This document shows positions 17,226-26,337 of a stretch of 64,000 nt of DNA, one piece after another. The notes beneath the pieces were generated by a model that saw only the letters and a program-made list of their open reading frames with translations, was not told the origin of the DNA and made no database searches. Made by a program: the position numbers and the translations under genes. The number at the start of each line of letters is the position of its first letter. Positions within the stretch are counted from its first letter, which is position 1. The DNA comes from Bacteroidales bacterium (GTDB lineage Bacteria > Bacteroidota > Bacteroidia > Bacteroidales > WCHB1-69): contig JAGCXN010000028.1 in the NCBI GenBank assembly GCA_017961265.1, forward strand, positions 1 to 64,000, read 5' to 3'.

Positions 17226-19751
17226 ATGAACCAAGATAATAAAAGACCGAACCTTTCCGAATTGCTTCAGGCCAACGAATACCAGTCGGAGATTGAAGTA
17301 TGTCCGGGGTGCGAAAACCACTGTACGGTCAAGCTGTTCCATTTCCAGAACGGCAATACTTTCTTTTCCGGGAACAATTGCGAGAAGGTTTATTCCAACA
17401 CCACCGAAGGGACACGGAAAGGCATCAATATGTTTGCTGAAAAATATCGGCTTCTTTTCAAGAAAACGGATATTCCCGTGCCCGCTGACGCACCCGTCAT
17501 CGGCATCCCACGCGGATTGGGCATGTACGAGAACTTCCCCTTCTGGAAGGTGCTTTTCGCTAAATGCGGCTTCCGTGTGGAGTTGTCCAGTCCTTCAAGC
17601 AACAAGCAGTACGAAAGTGGATTACGCTCTATTATGGCCGACAATATCTGCTTTCCAGCCAAACTGATGCACGGACATATCCAGGAACTCATCCGCAAAA
17701 AGGTGGACCGCATTTTCTACCCGTACGTCGTTTACGAACGGAAGGAGGATGAAAAGTCGCGCAACAGCTACAACTGCCCCATCGTGGCGGGCTATTCGGA
17801 TGTGATAAAGAGTTCTATGGATCCCGCGCACAAGGCGGGTATTCCGTTCGATGCGCCCGTCATCACCTTCAGCAGTAAGAAGCTGGCGATGGCATCCTGT
17901 ATGGCGTATCTGAAAACGTTGGCCGTTTCCGAAACCGTTGCCTCACTGGCGGTGGCGGCGGCGATTCAGGCGCAGGACGACTACCTTGCGGAGCTTACCC
18001 GCCGTGCCAACGAGATCCTCGCCGCCGCCATCCGCGAGAACCGAATGGTCATCCTGCTCGCCGCCCGTCCCTACCACATTGACCCGCTTATCGAGCACAA
18101 GATCTCGCACGCCATCGCCGACATGGGCATCGATGTCATCACCGAGAATGCGGCGGCCGTCGCGGGCGCGGGCGTTTACGACGAGCTGAACGCCATTACC
18201 CAATGGAGCTACCCGAACCGCATCTTCAAGGCCGCCTACGTCGTCGGCAACAGCACCTATCCGAACTTGCATCTGGTGCAGCTCACCTCCTTTGGCTGCG
18301 GCCCCGACGCCTTCATCCTTGACGAAGTCGGCGCCATCCTGAAACGTTACCGCAAGAACCACACCATCCTGAAAATCGACGACGTGAACAACATCGGCTC
18401 GCTGCGGTTACGGGTGCGGTCGCTGGTAGAGTCCGTCACAATGGCGGGCGGCGGGCGCAAGGACAAAGCCCCCCTCCCCTATGTCACCACGCGCACCTTC
18501 ACCAAGCAGGAGCGGCGGCGGACGCTGCTGGCCCCCTACTTCGCCGAAGGGTATTCCGAGTTTTTTCCGTCGCTGTTCAAGGTGGCGGGCTACCGGCTCA
18601 TCACCCTGCCGACTGGTACGCAGGAGGCTGCGGAAACCGGACTCAAGTATGCCAACAACGAGGTGTGCTATCCTGCCACCCTCGTCATCGGCTCCATTAT
18701 GAACGCGCTCCAGAGCGGCGACTACGATCCGACGGACGTGGCCATCATCATGACCCAGACGGGCGGACAGTGCCGCGCCTCCAACTATTACGCCCTCATC
18801 AAGAACGCAATGGTGTCTGCCGGTTTTCAGGATGTGCCCGTCATCTCATTGGCACTCAGCGCGTCCGTCACCGCCACGCAACCGGGTTTCACCATACCCT
18901 TCCGGCGCGTGCTCAACATCACCGTCAACACGGTTCTTTACGCCGACTGCCTCGCCAAGCTGTACCACGCTACCGTAGTAAGGGAGCGGGTGAAGGGCGA
19001 AGCGGCACGGCTCCGTCAGAAATATACAGAGGAGGCCCTCCCCATCATCGAAGCCAACGACAGCAAGGGACTACAAAAGCTGCTGAAGGAGGCGGTGAGA
19101 GATTTCACTGAAGCTATCGACACCCAAAAGCAGGTGCCAGTCATCGGGCTGGTGGGCGAGATTTACGTCAAGTACAACGGATTCAGTAACAAGTTCGTTA
19201 TCAACTGGTTGGAAGAACACGGCGTGGAAGTGGTGCCCCCTGCACTCATCGGCTTCCTCACGACGGGCTTCGCCAACAACCCCATCAACCGGAAGCTGCA
19301 CATCAAGGAGGTGAAATTTCCGGAATGGATCAACAATTTCGTTTACAATATCTTATGGAAAAAGATACGAAAATTCAATGACATTTGCGCACCGTTCCCG
19401 TTCTACCGTCCGCTGACCAGCATCTTTGAGGATGCGAAATTAGCCGAAAAGGTGGTCAATATGGCGGGCGACTTCGGCGAAGGGTGGTTTCTGCCGGGCG
19501 AAATCTGCCACTTGGCGGAGACAGGGATCCAGAACGTGGTCAGTCTGCAACCCTTTGGCTGCATCGCCAACCACATCATTTCCAAAGGGGTGGAGAAAAA
19601 GTTGAAGCAGCTCTACCCGCAGCTGAGCCTGCTGTTCCTTGATTTCGACAGCGGAACGTCCGAAGCCAATGTCTTCAACCGCCTTCATTTTATGGTGGAA
19701 AATTGCAAGAAACAACTTGAGAACCAAGAATCAACCCCTATAAAAGCCTAA
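17226..19751 (+). CDS. 2-hydroxyacyl-CoA dehydratase-related protein (DUF2229/activase-associated)
   Basis: The 841-residue protein corresponds to the C-terminal part of large activase/dehydratase fusion proteins. It has N-terminal cysteines (CPGCENHC near 27-34, FFSGNNCEKVY), and a region beginning VIGIPRGLGMYENFPFWKVLFAKCGFRVELS that is the DUF2229 core. HgdB-like parts follow with conserved cysteines (NNEVCYPATLVIGS, TQTGGQCRASNY, LQPFGCIANHI). These cysteines are plausible Fe-S ligands. Substrate is unknown; the family acts on (R)-2-hydroxyacyl-CoA or, in some members, on other reductions driven by ATP. ATG at 17226 is chosen because the upstream candidate lies in the palindrome. The TetR gene follows after 4 bases. 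Confidence 0.82.
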   Translation: MNQDNKRPNLSELLQANEYQSEIEVCPGCENHCTVKLFHFQNGNTFFSGNNCEKVYSNTTEGTRKGINMFAEKYRLLFKKTDIPVPADAPVIGIPRGLGMYENFPFWKVLFAKCGFRVELSSPSSNKQYESGLRSIMADNICFPAKLMHGHIQELIRKKVDRIFYPYVVYERKEDEKSRNSYNCPIVAGYSDVIKSSMDPAHKAGIPFDAPVITFSSKKLAMASCMAYLKTLAVSETVASLAVAAAIQAQDDYLAELTRRANEILAAAIRENRMVILLAARPYHIDPLIEHKISHAIADMGIDVITENAAAVAGAGVYDELNAITQWSYPNRIFKAAYVVGNSTYPNLHLVQLTSFGCGPDAFILDEVGAILKRYRKNHTILKIDDVNNIGSLRLRVRSLVESVTMAGGGRKDKAPLPYVTTRTFTKQERRRTLLAPYFAEGYSEFFPSLFKVAGYRLITLPTGTQEAAETGLKYANNEVCYPATLVIGSIMNALQSGDYDPTDVAIIMTQTGGQCRASNYYALIKNAMVSAGFQDVPVISLALSASVTATQPGFTIPFRRVLNITVNTVLYADCLAKLYHATVVRERVKGEAARLRQKYTEEALPIIEANDSKGLQKLLKEAVRDFTEAIDTQKQVPVIGLVGEIYVKYNGFSNKFVINWLEEHGVEVVPPALIGFLTTGFANNPINRKLHIKEVKFPEWINNFVYNILWKKIRKFNDICAPFPFYRPLTSIFEDAKLAEKVVNMAGDFGEGWFLPGEICHLAETGIQNVVSLQPFGCIANHIISKGVEKKLKQLYPQLSLLFLDFDSGTSEANVFNRLHFMVENCKKQLENQESTPIKA

Positions 19752-19755
19752 TTCT

Positions 19756-20367
19756 ATGAAAAAGAATCCATTAGAAGAACAGATTTTACAAACCGCCGAG
19801 GAACTCTTTCTGGAAAAGGGCTTTGACGCCACCTCGACCACTGACATCGCAAAGAAAGTCGGCTGCAACCAGGCGCTGGTACATTACTATTTCCGCACGA
19901 AGGAGAATCTTTTCATGCAGATATTTGCGAAAAAGCAGGAGATGGTGTTCAGTTGCCTGAAACTGCGTGAAGAAAACGACTTCCACACCGCACTCAACGA
20001 CTTTATCGACGCCTATTTCGAGCTTTTGATGAAAAACCGGAAACTTCCGTTCTTCATCATCAACGAACTGATCATGCGGGATGACCGTCGGCAATATTTT
20101 CGCAAAAAAGTAATCGAATCACCCGAATACTTGGAATACTATGGTGCTTGGAACTCTATGTTACAAAAGGAGATAGCGGGAAAGCACGTCCGTCCGATTG
20201 AATTGTCGGACCTGACACTCCACATCGTTTCGCTGATTGTATTTACCTTCATCTCGTTGCCTCTCTACAGCGATTTCTTTGAAAAAGACGAAACGGAAAT
20301 CAGCACCTATCTCAATCATCGGAAGGAAGCAATAAAAGAGGTGATTTTCAAAGGGATATCCAAGTAG
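19756..20367 (+). CDS. TetR/AcrR family transcriptional regulator
   Basis: The 203-residue protein has an N-terminal helix-turn-helix (ILQTAEELFLEKGFDATSTTDIAKKVGCNQALVHYYFRTKENLF, about residues 9-52) that is textbook TetR. The C-terminal ligand domain is variable. It is the third gene of the dehydratase operon, starting 4 bases after the preceding stop, so it probably controls that operon in response to a CoA ester or related metabolite (inference). Possible operators are the palindrome at 17191-17210 or sites near 15300. Confidence 0.93.
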   Translation: MKKNPLEEQILQTAEELFLEKGFDATSTTDIAKKVGCNQALVHYYFRTKENLFMQIFAKKQEMVFSCLKLREENDFHTALNDFIDAYFELLMKNRKLPFFIINELIMRDDRRQYFRKKVIESPEYLEYYGAWNSMLQKEIAGKHVRPIELSDLTLHIVSLIVFTFISLPLYSDFFEKDETEISTYLNHRKEAIKEVIFKGISK

Positions 20368-20382
20368 AAAAAAACAAATACA

Positions 20383-20412
20383 AAAAATCCCCGCCGAAAG
20401 ACGGGGATTTTT
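20383..20412. terminator. Bidirectional terminator between tetR and rpsE
   Basis: A perfect 11-bp stem (20383-20393 with 20402-20412) encloses CCGAAAGA and has T runs at both ends. It serves the TetR gene on the plus strand and the ribosomal operon on the minus strand, 53 bases past the rpsE stop. Confidence 0.9.
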
Positions 20413-20465
20413 CAACATTAAAACCCTTTAAAACAAGAAAACATATAGAGGGTAGCAGGTCAGGA

Positions 20466-20984
20466 TTAGCCGTTGAAGACTTGTTCCAGACCGATACCTC
20501 TAACTTGTGCTACGGTGTAGGGATCACGGAGTTGTGAGAGGGCCTTGATGGTGGCCTTCACAACGCTGTGGGGGTTGGACGAACCTTTGGACTTAGCCAA
20601 CACGTTCTTCACGCCGACGGTCTCAAGGACGGCACGCATAGCACCACCGGCGATGACACCGGTACCAGGAGCTGCGGGCTTCATGAAAACCAAGGAGCCG
20701 CTGTACTTACCTTCCTGCGGGTGAGGAATTGTACCATTGAGGACGGGGACGCGAATAAGGTTCTTCTTGGCATCGTCGATACCTTTGGCGATGGCGGCGG
20801 AGACTTCCTTGGCCTTACCCAGACCAAAGCCCACGATACCTTTTTCATCACCCACGACCACGATAGCCGAGAAGCTGAAGGTTCTACCACCCTTGGTAAC
20901 TTTCGTTACTCTGTTGACTGCAACCAATCTGTCTTTGAATTCGATGTCGGCTGACTTTACTCTTTTGATATTTACATTTGACAT
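20466..20984 (-). CDS. rpsE: 30S ribosomal protein S5
   Basis: The 172-residue protein has the double-stranded RNA-binding fold ([30 protein letters not shown]) and the S5 C-terminal domain ([38 protein letters not shown]). It contributes to decoding accuracy at the small-subunit entry channel. It is the last gene of the operon here; the usual downstream rpmD, rplO and secY are absent and a terminator follows. Confidence 0.98.
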   Translation of the reverse strand: MSNVNIKRVKSADIEFKDRLVAVNRVTKVTKGGRTFSFSAIVVVGDEKGIVGFGLGKAKEVSAAIAKGIDDAKKNLIRVPVLNGTIPHPQEGKYSGSLVFMKPAAPGTGVIAGGAMRAVLETVGVKNVLAKSKGSSNPHSVVKATIKALSQLRDPYTVAQVRGIGLEQVFNG

Positions 20985-20996
20985 AGTTACCTGATT

Positions 20997-21353
20997 TTAG
21001 AACGTTAAACCACCTTCTCTGGCTGCGTCGGCCAAAGATTTAATTCTGCCGTGATAGAGGTAGCCGTTACGGTCGAACACCACTTTGGTGATGCCGGCTG
21101 CGAGGGCCTTCTCTGCGATGTTCTTACCAACGATGGCGGCTTTGGCGCTCTTGGTAATCTTCTGGTCGCGGATATCTGCAACTGCGGAAGAGGCTGATGC
21201 CAGGGTATGTCCCGCGAGGTCGTCAATCAGCTGTACATAGATGTCACGGTTGCTTCTGAAAACGGACATTCTCGGACGTTCGGGAGTACCGCTGATAGAT
21301 TTGCGGACTCTCTGCTTGATCCTATTTCTTCTGAAAACTTTCTTATTTTTCAT
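20997..21353 (-). CDS. rplR: 50S ribosomal protein L18
   Basis: The 118-residue 5S rRNA-binding protein has [20 protein letters not shown] and the C-terminal [28 protein letters not shown]. Normal length. It lies 12 bases before rpsE and 18 after rplF. Confidence 0.98.
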   Translation of the reverse strand: MKNKKVFRRNRIKQRVRKSISGTPERPRMSVFRSNRDIYVQLIDDLAGHTLASASSAVADIRDQKITKSAKAAIVGKNIAEKALAAGITKVVFDRNGYLYHGRIKSLADAAREGGLTF

Positions 21354-21371
21354 TTGATGTTGTTTTTACGG

Positions 21372-21929
21372 TTATTTATCAGCGGACTTACCGGCTTTCT
21401 TTCTCACCACCTCGCCGACGAAGCGGATACCCTTGCCCTTGTAAGGTTCAGGCTTACGGTACGAGCGGATTTTGTTGGCCACCTGACCGAGGAGCTGTTT
21501 GTCAATACATTTGAGGGTGATGATCGGGTCTTTACCTTTTTCGGAGACAGTCTCCACAGAGATTTCCTTCGGCAGCTCGAAAACGAGGTTATGGGAGTAG
21601 CCGAGGCTGAGGGTGAGGAGCTGGCCTGCGGATTCAGCTTTGTAAGCCACACCAACAAGCTGCTGCTGCACGGTGAATCCTTCGGAGACACCCTTCACCA
21701 TATTGTTGATGAGGGCTCTGTAAAGTCCGTGGAGGGAGCGGTGACGTTTCTGGTCGGTCGGACGCTGAACATGGATCTGGCCGTCTTCCACCGTGACCTT
21801 GATCTCGGGGTCAACTTTCTGCTGGAGTTCGCCGAGGGGACCTTTGACAGTGACGAGATTGCTTTTCTCATCGACTTTAATTTCGACGCCTTTGGGAAGC
21901 GCGATGGGCAATTTTCCTATTCTTGACAT
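21372..21929 (-). CDS. rplF: 50S ribosomal protein L6
   Basis: The 185-residue protein binds near the sarcin-ricin loop. It starts MSRIGKLPIALPKGV and ends with the signature PEPYKGKGIRFVGEVVRKKAGK. Normal length for the family, with 15 and 18 base spacings to its neighbours. Confidence 0.98.
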   Translation of the reverse strand: MSRIGKLPIALPKGVEIKVDEKSNLVTVKGPLGELQQKVDPEIKVTVEDGQIHVQRPTDQKRHRSLHGLYRALINNMVKGVSEGFTVQQQLVGVAYKAESAGQLLTLSLGYSHNLVFELPKEISVETVSEKGKDPIITLKCIDKQLLGQVANKIRSYRKPEPYKGKGIRFVGEVVRKKAGKSADK

Positions 21930-21944
21930 AATTCTTTCCTCCTA

Positions 21945-22343
21945 TTAGCTAATGTAACACAAAACCTCGCCGCCGACGTGCTGTGCACGGGCTTCCTTGT
22001 CAGTCATGAGGCCGTTAGAAGTGGAGACGATGGCGATGCCGAGACCGTTCATGACGGAGGGCATGTCCTCAACGCCGCAGTAACGACGCAAACCGGGACG
22101 GCTCACGCGCTGGAGGCTGACGATGGCTGACTGTTTGGTTACGGGATGGTACTTGAGGGCGATCTTGATGATTCCCGGATGCACGTCATCCACAAATTTA
22201 TAATTCAAAATGTACCCCTTCTCGAAAAGGATCTTGGTGATCTCGCGCTTCATCTTGGAAGTGGGGATCTCCACAATCTTATGATTGGCCATGATGGCGT
22301 TTCTCAATCGGGTCAAATAATCTGAAATCGGATCTGTATTCAT
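21945..22343 (-). CDS. rpsH: 30S ribosomal protein S8
   Basis: The 132-residue protein starts TDPISDYLTRLRNAIMANH and ends with GLGIAIVSTSNGLMTDKEA, the S8 core that binds the central domain of 16S rRNA. In E. coli S8 is the repressor of the spc operon; whether it does so here is unknown. Confidence 0.98.
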   Translation of the reverse strand: MNTDPISDYLTRLRNAIMANHKIVEIPTSKMKREITKILFEKGYILNYKFVDDVHPGIIKIALKYHPVTKQSAIVSLQRVSRPGLRRYCGVEDMPSVMNGLGIAIVSTSNGLMTDKEARAQHVGGEVLCYIS

Positions 22344-22369
22344 AACTCTTTGTCTCTTAAATTATTATT

Positions 22370-22675
22370 TTACCAACTTGCTTTTTTGACACCGGGGATG
22401 AGACCTGCGAGGGCCATTTCACGGAAATTGATACGGGACAAACCGAACTGGCGGATATATCCTTTCGGACGGCCGGTGAGCTGGCAGCGGTTGTGCATTC
22501 TGATAGGATTGGAATTCGGGGGGAGCTGCTGCAAAGCCTTGACAGCGGCCTCCTTTTCATCAGTGTACTCGCTTCCCGCGTTGATGATTTTCTTCAACTC
22601 AGCACGTTTGGCGGCGTACTTAGCGACCATTTTCGCTCTCTTTACTTCTTTCGCTTTTAATGATTCTTTTGCCAT
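22370..22675 (-). CDS. rpsN: 30S ribosomal protein S14 (zinc-free form)
   Basis: The 101-residue protein has [26 protein letters not shown], the S14 signature near the C-terminus. The CxxC pairs of the zinc-binding short form are absent, so this is the long C-minus type. It follows rplE by 3 bases. Confidence 0.97.
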   Translation of the reverse strand: MAKESLKAKEVKRAKMVAKYAAKRAELKKIINAGSEYTDEKEAAVKALQQLPPNSNPIRMHNRCQLTGRPKGYIRQFGLSRINFREMALAGLIPGVKKASW

Positions 22676-22678
22676 ATC

Positions 22679-23233
22679 CTATTTCTGATTTTTAAAGGGT
22701 AAACCAAATTCTTTTAATAATGCGAGACACTCCTTGTCGTTACGGGCCGTGGTTACGAACGTGATGTCCATACCGTTGATCTTGGCCACCTTGTCAAGGT
22801 CGATTTCGGGGAAGATGATCTGTTCCGGAATACCGAGGGTGTAGTTGCCTCTGCCGTCGAAACCCTTGTCGCTGATGCCGCGAAAGTCTCTGATACGCGG
22901 GATGGACACGGAGATAAGGCGGTCAAGGAATTCATACATACGTTCGCCGCGGAGGGTGACACGCACGCCGATGGGCATTCCTTTTCTCAGTTTGAAGTTG
23001 GAGATGTCCTTCTTGGACTTCGTGGCGACTGCCTTCTGTCCGGCGATGAGGGTCATTTCCTGAACACCGAGGTCAATTAATTTTTTATCTGCGATGCCGA
23101 ACTTGCCGAGGCCCTGGTTGAGGCAAATCTTCTGCAGGCGCGGGATGCGCATAATGGATTTGAAACCGAATTGCTCTCTGAGAGCGGGGACGACTTCCTT
23201 GTCGTATTTTTCTTTATATCTTGGTACGTACAT
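22679..23233 (-). CDS. rplE: 50S ribosomal protein L5
   Basis: The 184-residue protein carries [22 protein letters not shown] and [27 protein letters not shown] L5 motifs. It binds 5S rRNA and contacts S13 across the subunits. Its ATG overlaps the rplX stop by one base (TAATG), implying translational coupling. Confidence 0.98.
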   Translation of the reverse strand: MYVPRYKEKYDKEVVPALREQFGFKSIMRIPRLQKICLNQGLGKFGIADKKLIDLGVQEMTLIAGQKAVATKSKKDISNFKLRKGMPIGVRVTLRGERMYEFLDRLISVSIPRIRDFRGISDKGFDGRGNYTLGIPEQIIFPEIDLDKVAKINGMDITFVTTARNDKECLALLKEFGLPFKNQK

Positions 23234-23547
23234 TACTTAATCTCCTCCCCTGTTTTTTTAGAATATCTGACTAACTTCCCGTCTTCGCCGATGCGGCGTC
23301 CGATACGGCTTGCCACACCTTTGGCATCCACAAGCATCAGGTTGGAGATGTGGATGGGGGCTTCCTGTTTTACAATACCGCCCTGGGGGTTCTTGGCGTT
23401 GGGTTTCGTATGTTTTGAAACCATGTTCAGACCCTCAACGATGGCGCGGTAGTTCTCGCGGTCAACCATCAGCACCTTGCCCTGCTTCCCTTTGGAGTTG
23501 CCGGAAAGGACCTTGACGGTATCGCCTTTCTTAATGTGAAATTTCAT
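23233..23547 (-). CDS. rplX: 50S ribosomal protein L24
   Basis: The 104-residue protein starts [25 protein letters not shown], a KOW motif. Its role is early 50S assembly. The ATG at 23547 was chosen from the conserved N-terminus; a frame ten codons longer is non-homologous. The 59-base gap to rplN is the longest inside the operon. Confidence 0.97.
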   Translation of the reverse strand: MKFHIKKGDTVKVLSGNSKGKQGKVLMVDRENYRAIVEGLNMVSKHTKPNAKNPQGGIVKQEAPIHISNLMLVDAKGVASRIGRRIGEDGKLVRYSKKTGEEIK

Positions 23548-23606
23548 CGCTGTTTTGTTTTTTTGATTAATATTCAATTGGTCTTTGTCAATTGTTCCTA
23601 ACTCTA

Positions 23607-23975
23607 TTAGAGGACTTCCGGTGCGAGGGAGACAATCTTGAGATATTGTTTCTCACGGAGCTCACGGGCGACAGGTCCGAAGATACGGGTGCCGCGAAGC
23701 TCGTCGGCGCCGGTAAGGAGGACGCACGCATTGTCGTCGAACCGGATGTAAGAACCGTCCTGACGGCGGACATGCTTTTTGGTGCGCACGACCACGGCCT
23801 TGGAAACGGTGCCCTTCTTCACATTGCCGGAGGGGATGGCACTCTTGATGGCCACGACGATCTTGTCGCCTACTCCAGCATATCTCTTCTTCGTGCCACC
23901 GAGGACACGCATGCACAATACTTCTTTTGCCCCGCTGTTATCCGCAACGGCTAATCTTGTTTCTTGCTGTACCAT
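23607..23975 (-). CDS. rplN: 50S ribosomal protein L14
   Basis: The 122-residue protein starts [19 protein letters not shown] and contains the L14 signature [21 protein letters not shown] segment. It contacts 16S rRNA at an intersubunit bridge. Three bases separate it from rpsQ. Confidence 0.98.
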   Translation of the reverse strand: MVQQETRLAVADNSGAKEVLCMRVLGGTKKRYAGVGDKIVVAIKSAIPSGNVKKGTVSKAVVVRTKKHVRRQDGSYIRFDDNACVLLTGADELRGTRIFGPVARELREKQYLKIVSLAPEVL

Positions 23976-23978
23976 AAC

Positions 23979-24236
23979 TTATTTTGCTTTTTCAATGATT
24001 TCGACTAAGCGCCAGCATTTGTTCTTGCTGAGCGGTCTGGTTTCCATAACGCGAACTTTGTCGCCGATTCCGCACTCGTTCTTCTCGTCGTGGGCCATCA
24101 GCTTGGTGGTTCTTTTGAGGAACTTCCCGTACTTGGGGTGTTTCAGCTTACGCTCAACGCTGACGACGATGGACTTGTCCATTTTATTGCTGGTAACGAG
24201 GCCTTCTCTTACCTTTCTGCTGTTTCTTTCTTCCAT
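23979..24236 (-). CDS. rpsQ: 30S ribosomal protein S17
   Basis: The 85-residue OB-fold protein has [31 protein letters not shown] and [20 protein letters not shown], both typical of S17. Confidence 0.98.
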   Translation of the reverse strand: MEERNSRKVREGLVTSNKMDKSIVVSVERKLKHPKYGKFLKRTTKLMAHDEKNECGIGDKVRVMETRPLSKNKCWRLVEIIEKAK

Positions 24237-24253
24237 AACTCGGTTGCTTGTAA

Positions 24254-24451
24254 TTATTTTGCTTCTAATTCGCGTCTGCGAAGTTCTGTGTTTAATCTGG
24301 CGATGGTGCGTCTTGTTTCCTTGATCACCTGCGGGTTCTCGAGGGGGGATACAGAGTGGGACAGTCTCAACTTACTGAGGCGTTCCTTCTCCTCGGCCAG
24401 TCTCTCAATCATATCGGAAGTGGAGAGTTCCTTGATAACTTGCTGTTTCAT
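24254..24451 (-). CDS. rpmC: 50S ribosomal protein L29
   Basis: The 65-residue helical protein ends with the L29 signature [17 protein letters not shown]. It lies at the exit tunnel near L23, next to the trigger factor and SRP docking site. Confidence 0.96.
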   Translation of the reverse strand: MKQQVIKELSTSDMIERLAEEKERLSKLRLSHSVSPLENPQVIKETRRTIARLNTELRRRELEAK

Positions 24452-24467
24452 AGCTCTTACTTACTTA

Positions 24468-24893
24468 TTAATTTTCTTCTGTATAATCTCTTCTGACAAC
24501 GAACTTGGTGGCGACGGGGAGCTTCTGGGCGCCGAGACGGAGAGCCTCTTTGGCGATGGCGAGCGGCACACCGTCGGCCTCAAACATGATGCGGCCGGGG
24601 CTGACGCGAGCGGCGAAGTACTCAGGGGTACCTTTACCTTTACCCATACGGACACCGAGACCCTTGATGGTGACGGGCTTGTCGGGGAAGATGCGGATCC
24701 AAAGCTGGCCTTCACGTTTCATGTAACGGGTGATGGCCTGACGGGCAGCCTCAATCTGACGGGCAGTGACCCAGTGCTGGTCAAGGGACTTGAGGGCGAA
24801 CGAGCCAAACGAGATTTCAGCACCGCGTTTGGTGATGTCTTTCATTCTGCCCTTTTGTGGTCTTCTATATTTCGTTTTTTTCGGTTGTAACAT
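24468..24893 (-). CDS. rplP: 50S ribosomal protein L16
   Basis: The 141-residue protein starts [18 protein letters not shown] and carries [29 protein letters not shown], the L16 core near the peptidyl-transferase and A-site tRNA region. Normal length. Confidence 0.98.
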   Translation of the reverse strand: MLQPKKTKYRRPQKGRMKDITKRGAEISFGSFALKSLDQHWVTARQIEAARQAITRYMKREGQLWIRIFPDKPVTIKGLGVRMGKGKGTPEYFAARVSPGRIMFEADGVPLAIAKEALRLGAQKLPVATKFVVRRDYTEEN

Positions 24894-24917
24894 GACTATT
24901 GCGCTTTTTATTGGTTA

Positions 24918-25652
24918 CTAATTCTTTTTCTCGCCTCTTCTCGGACGACCGCCTTGGGGACGACGTGCGCCGCCACCGCGCTGCTCCTTCCCGTCGGTGG
25001 GAAGCTGGAAGAGGTCTCTCTTACCGTAAACGATACCGCAGCAGATCCACACCTTGACGCCGATGCCGCCATAGGTGGTGTGTGCTTCCGCTCTTGCGTA
25101 GTCGATGTCGGCACGAAGCGTGTGGAGAGGGGTTCTGCCCTCCTTGAAGTGCTCCGTACGGGCGATTTCAGCGCCGCCGAGACGGCCGGAAACGGAAACC
25201 TTGATACCCTCCGCATTGGAGCGCATCGTGTTGCCGATGGCAGTCTTCACAGCCTTTCTGTAGGAAATACGGCCCTCAATCTGACGTGCGATGTTCTGGG
25301 CAACCAGCTCCGCATTCATATCGGGACGCTTCACCTCTGCAATGTTGATCTGGATGTCCTTGTCGGTGATCTTCTTGAGCTCTTCCTTCAGACTCTCCAC
25401 ATCCTTGCCGCCCTTACCGATGATAAGACCCGGACGGGCAGTGAACAGGGTGACTGTCACTAACTTAAGCGTTCTTTCAATGTAAATTTTTGCGATTCCG
25501 GCTTTGGACAGACGTTCGTGTGCGTTCAAATATTTTCTAATTTTGTCGTCCTCGACTATCTTACTGGCGAATTGTTTGCCGCCATACCAATTAGAATCCC
25601 ATCCTCTGATAATGCCTAACCTGAGGCCTACCGGACTAACTTTTTGACCCAT
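24918..25652 (-). CDS. rpsC: 30S ribosomal protein S3
   Basis: The 244-residue protein has a KH domain with the GKGG loop ([17 protein letters not shown], near 76-92) and the S3 C-terminal domain ([31 protein letters not shown]). It ends in a basic [19 protein letters not shown] tail. It forms the mRNA entry channel. It starts 2 bases after the rplV stop. Confidence 0.98.
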   Translation of the reverse strand: MGQKVSPVGLRLGIIRGWDSNWYGGKQFASKIVEDDKIRKYLNAHERLSKAGIAKIYIERTLKLVTVTLFTARPGLIIGKGGKDVESLKEELKKITDKDIQINIAEVKRPDMNAELVAQNIARQIEGRISYRKAVKTAIGNTMRSNAEGIKVSVSGRLGGAEIARTEHFKEGRTPLHTLRADIDYARAEAHTTYGGIGVKVWICCGIVYGKRDLFQLPTDGKEQRGGGARRPQGGRPRRGEKKN

Positions 25653-25654
25653 AC

Positions 25655-26089
25655 TTACTCGTTGTTTTGATTTTCTTCAATATTGTTATTTACTATGTTT
25701 TTGTCATCAATGATGATGGTCACGTGATTGGAACGCTTGCGAATGCGATGACCCATTCCGCGGGGAGCGGTGCGGAGTCTCTTCAGCATCGTGCCGCCGT
25801 CCACAACGACCGACTTCACATAAAGCTGCGCGTCCTCAATGCGGACACCTTCGTTCTTCACCTGCCAGTTGGCAACGGCTGACTTCAAAAGCTTCAAAAG
25901 CTTCTCAGCGGCCTCACGGCGGCTGTACTTCAGTACGTTCAGAGCATAGTCCACGTCCTTTCCTCTGATCACGTCAGCCATAATTCTCATTTTCCGCGGC
26001 GAAGTCGGGTTGTCCTTTAAACGGGCAACATATAAGTTTTTGTTGGCTTCTTTCCGCTTTTCTGCTGCTAATCTTTTTCTTGAACCCAT
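25655..26089 (-). CDS. rplV: 50S ribosomal protein L22
   Basis: The 144-residue protein has [24 protein letters not shown] and the C-terminal loop [17 protein letters not shown] that lines the exit tunnel. It is longer than the ~110 residues of most L22, due to an Asn/Glu-rich tail ([11 protein letters not shown]). It is the first gene of this operon; the usual upstream rpsS and rplB are absent. Confidence 0.97.
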   Translation of the reverse strand: MGSRKRLAAEKRKEANKNLYVARLKDNPTSPRKMRIMADVIRGKDVDYALNVLKYSRREAAEKLLKLLKSAVANWQVKNEGVRIEDAQLYVKSVVVDGGTMLKRLRTAPRGMGHRIRKRSNHVTIIIDDKNIVNNNIEENQNNE

Positions 26090-26184
26090 TGTTTTTTAGT
26101 TACTTTTTGTGGGCTTATGGCTTGATTTTCAATACTTTATTGTTTTCAAAACCCTTCACCCTGATTTACTACTGAAATTGGCGG

Positions 26185-26192
26185 CAAAAATA
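26185..26192 (-). promoter_or_regulatory. -7 promoter box for the rplV-rpsE operon
   Basis: TATTTTTG on the minus strand, about 95 bases before the rplV ATG. It supports a primary promoter directly ahead of rplV and a leader long enough to carry a regulatory structure, which I could not identify. Confidence 0.6.
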
Positions 26193-26307
26193 CAACTTTT
26201 TTTAATAAAAAACTATATGTTGAAATTTTTTTTGAAAGAAATACTAACTTATTCATTCTGAACAATAAACAACAGCGACATTTTTTTTCCACCTCCCCTT
26301 TTTTGAC

Positions 26308-26315
26308 TAATTTTG
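26308..26315 (+). promoter_or_regulatory. -7 promoter box for menA-menG
   Basis: TAATTTTG, a TAnnTTTG match, 22 bases before the menA ATG. Confidence 0.6.
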
Positions 26316-26337
26316 CGCCCTCGAAAACCACCATCTT

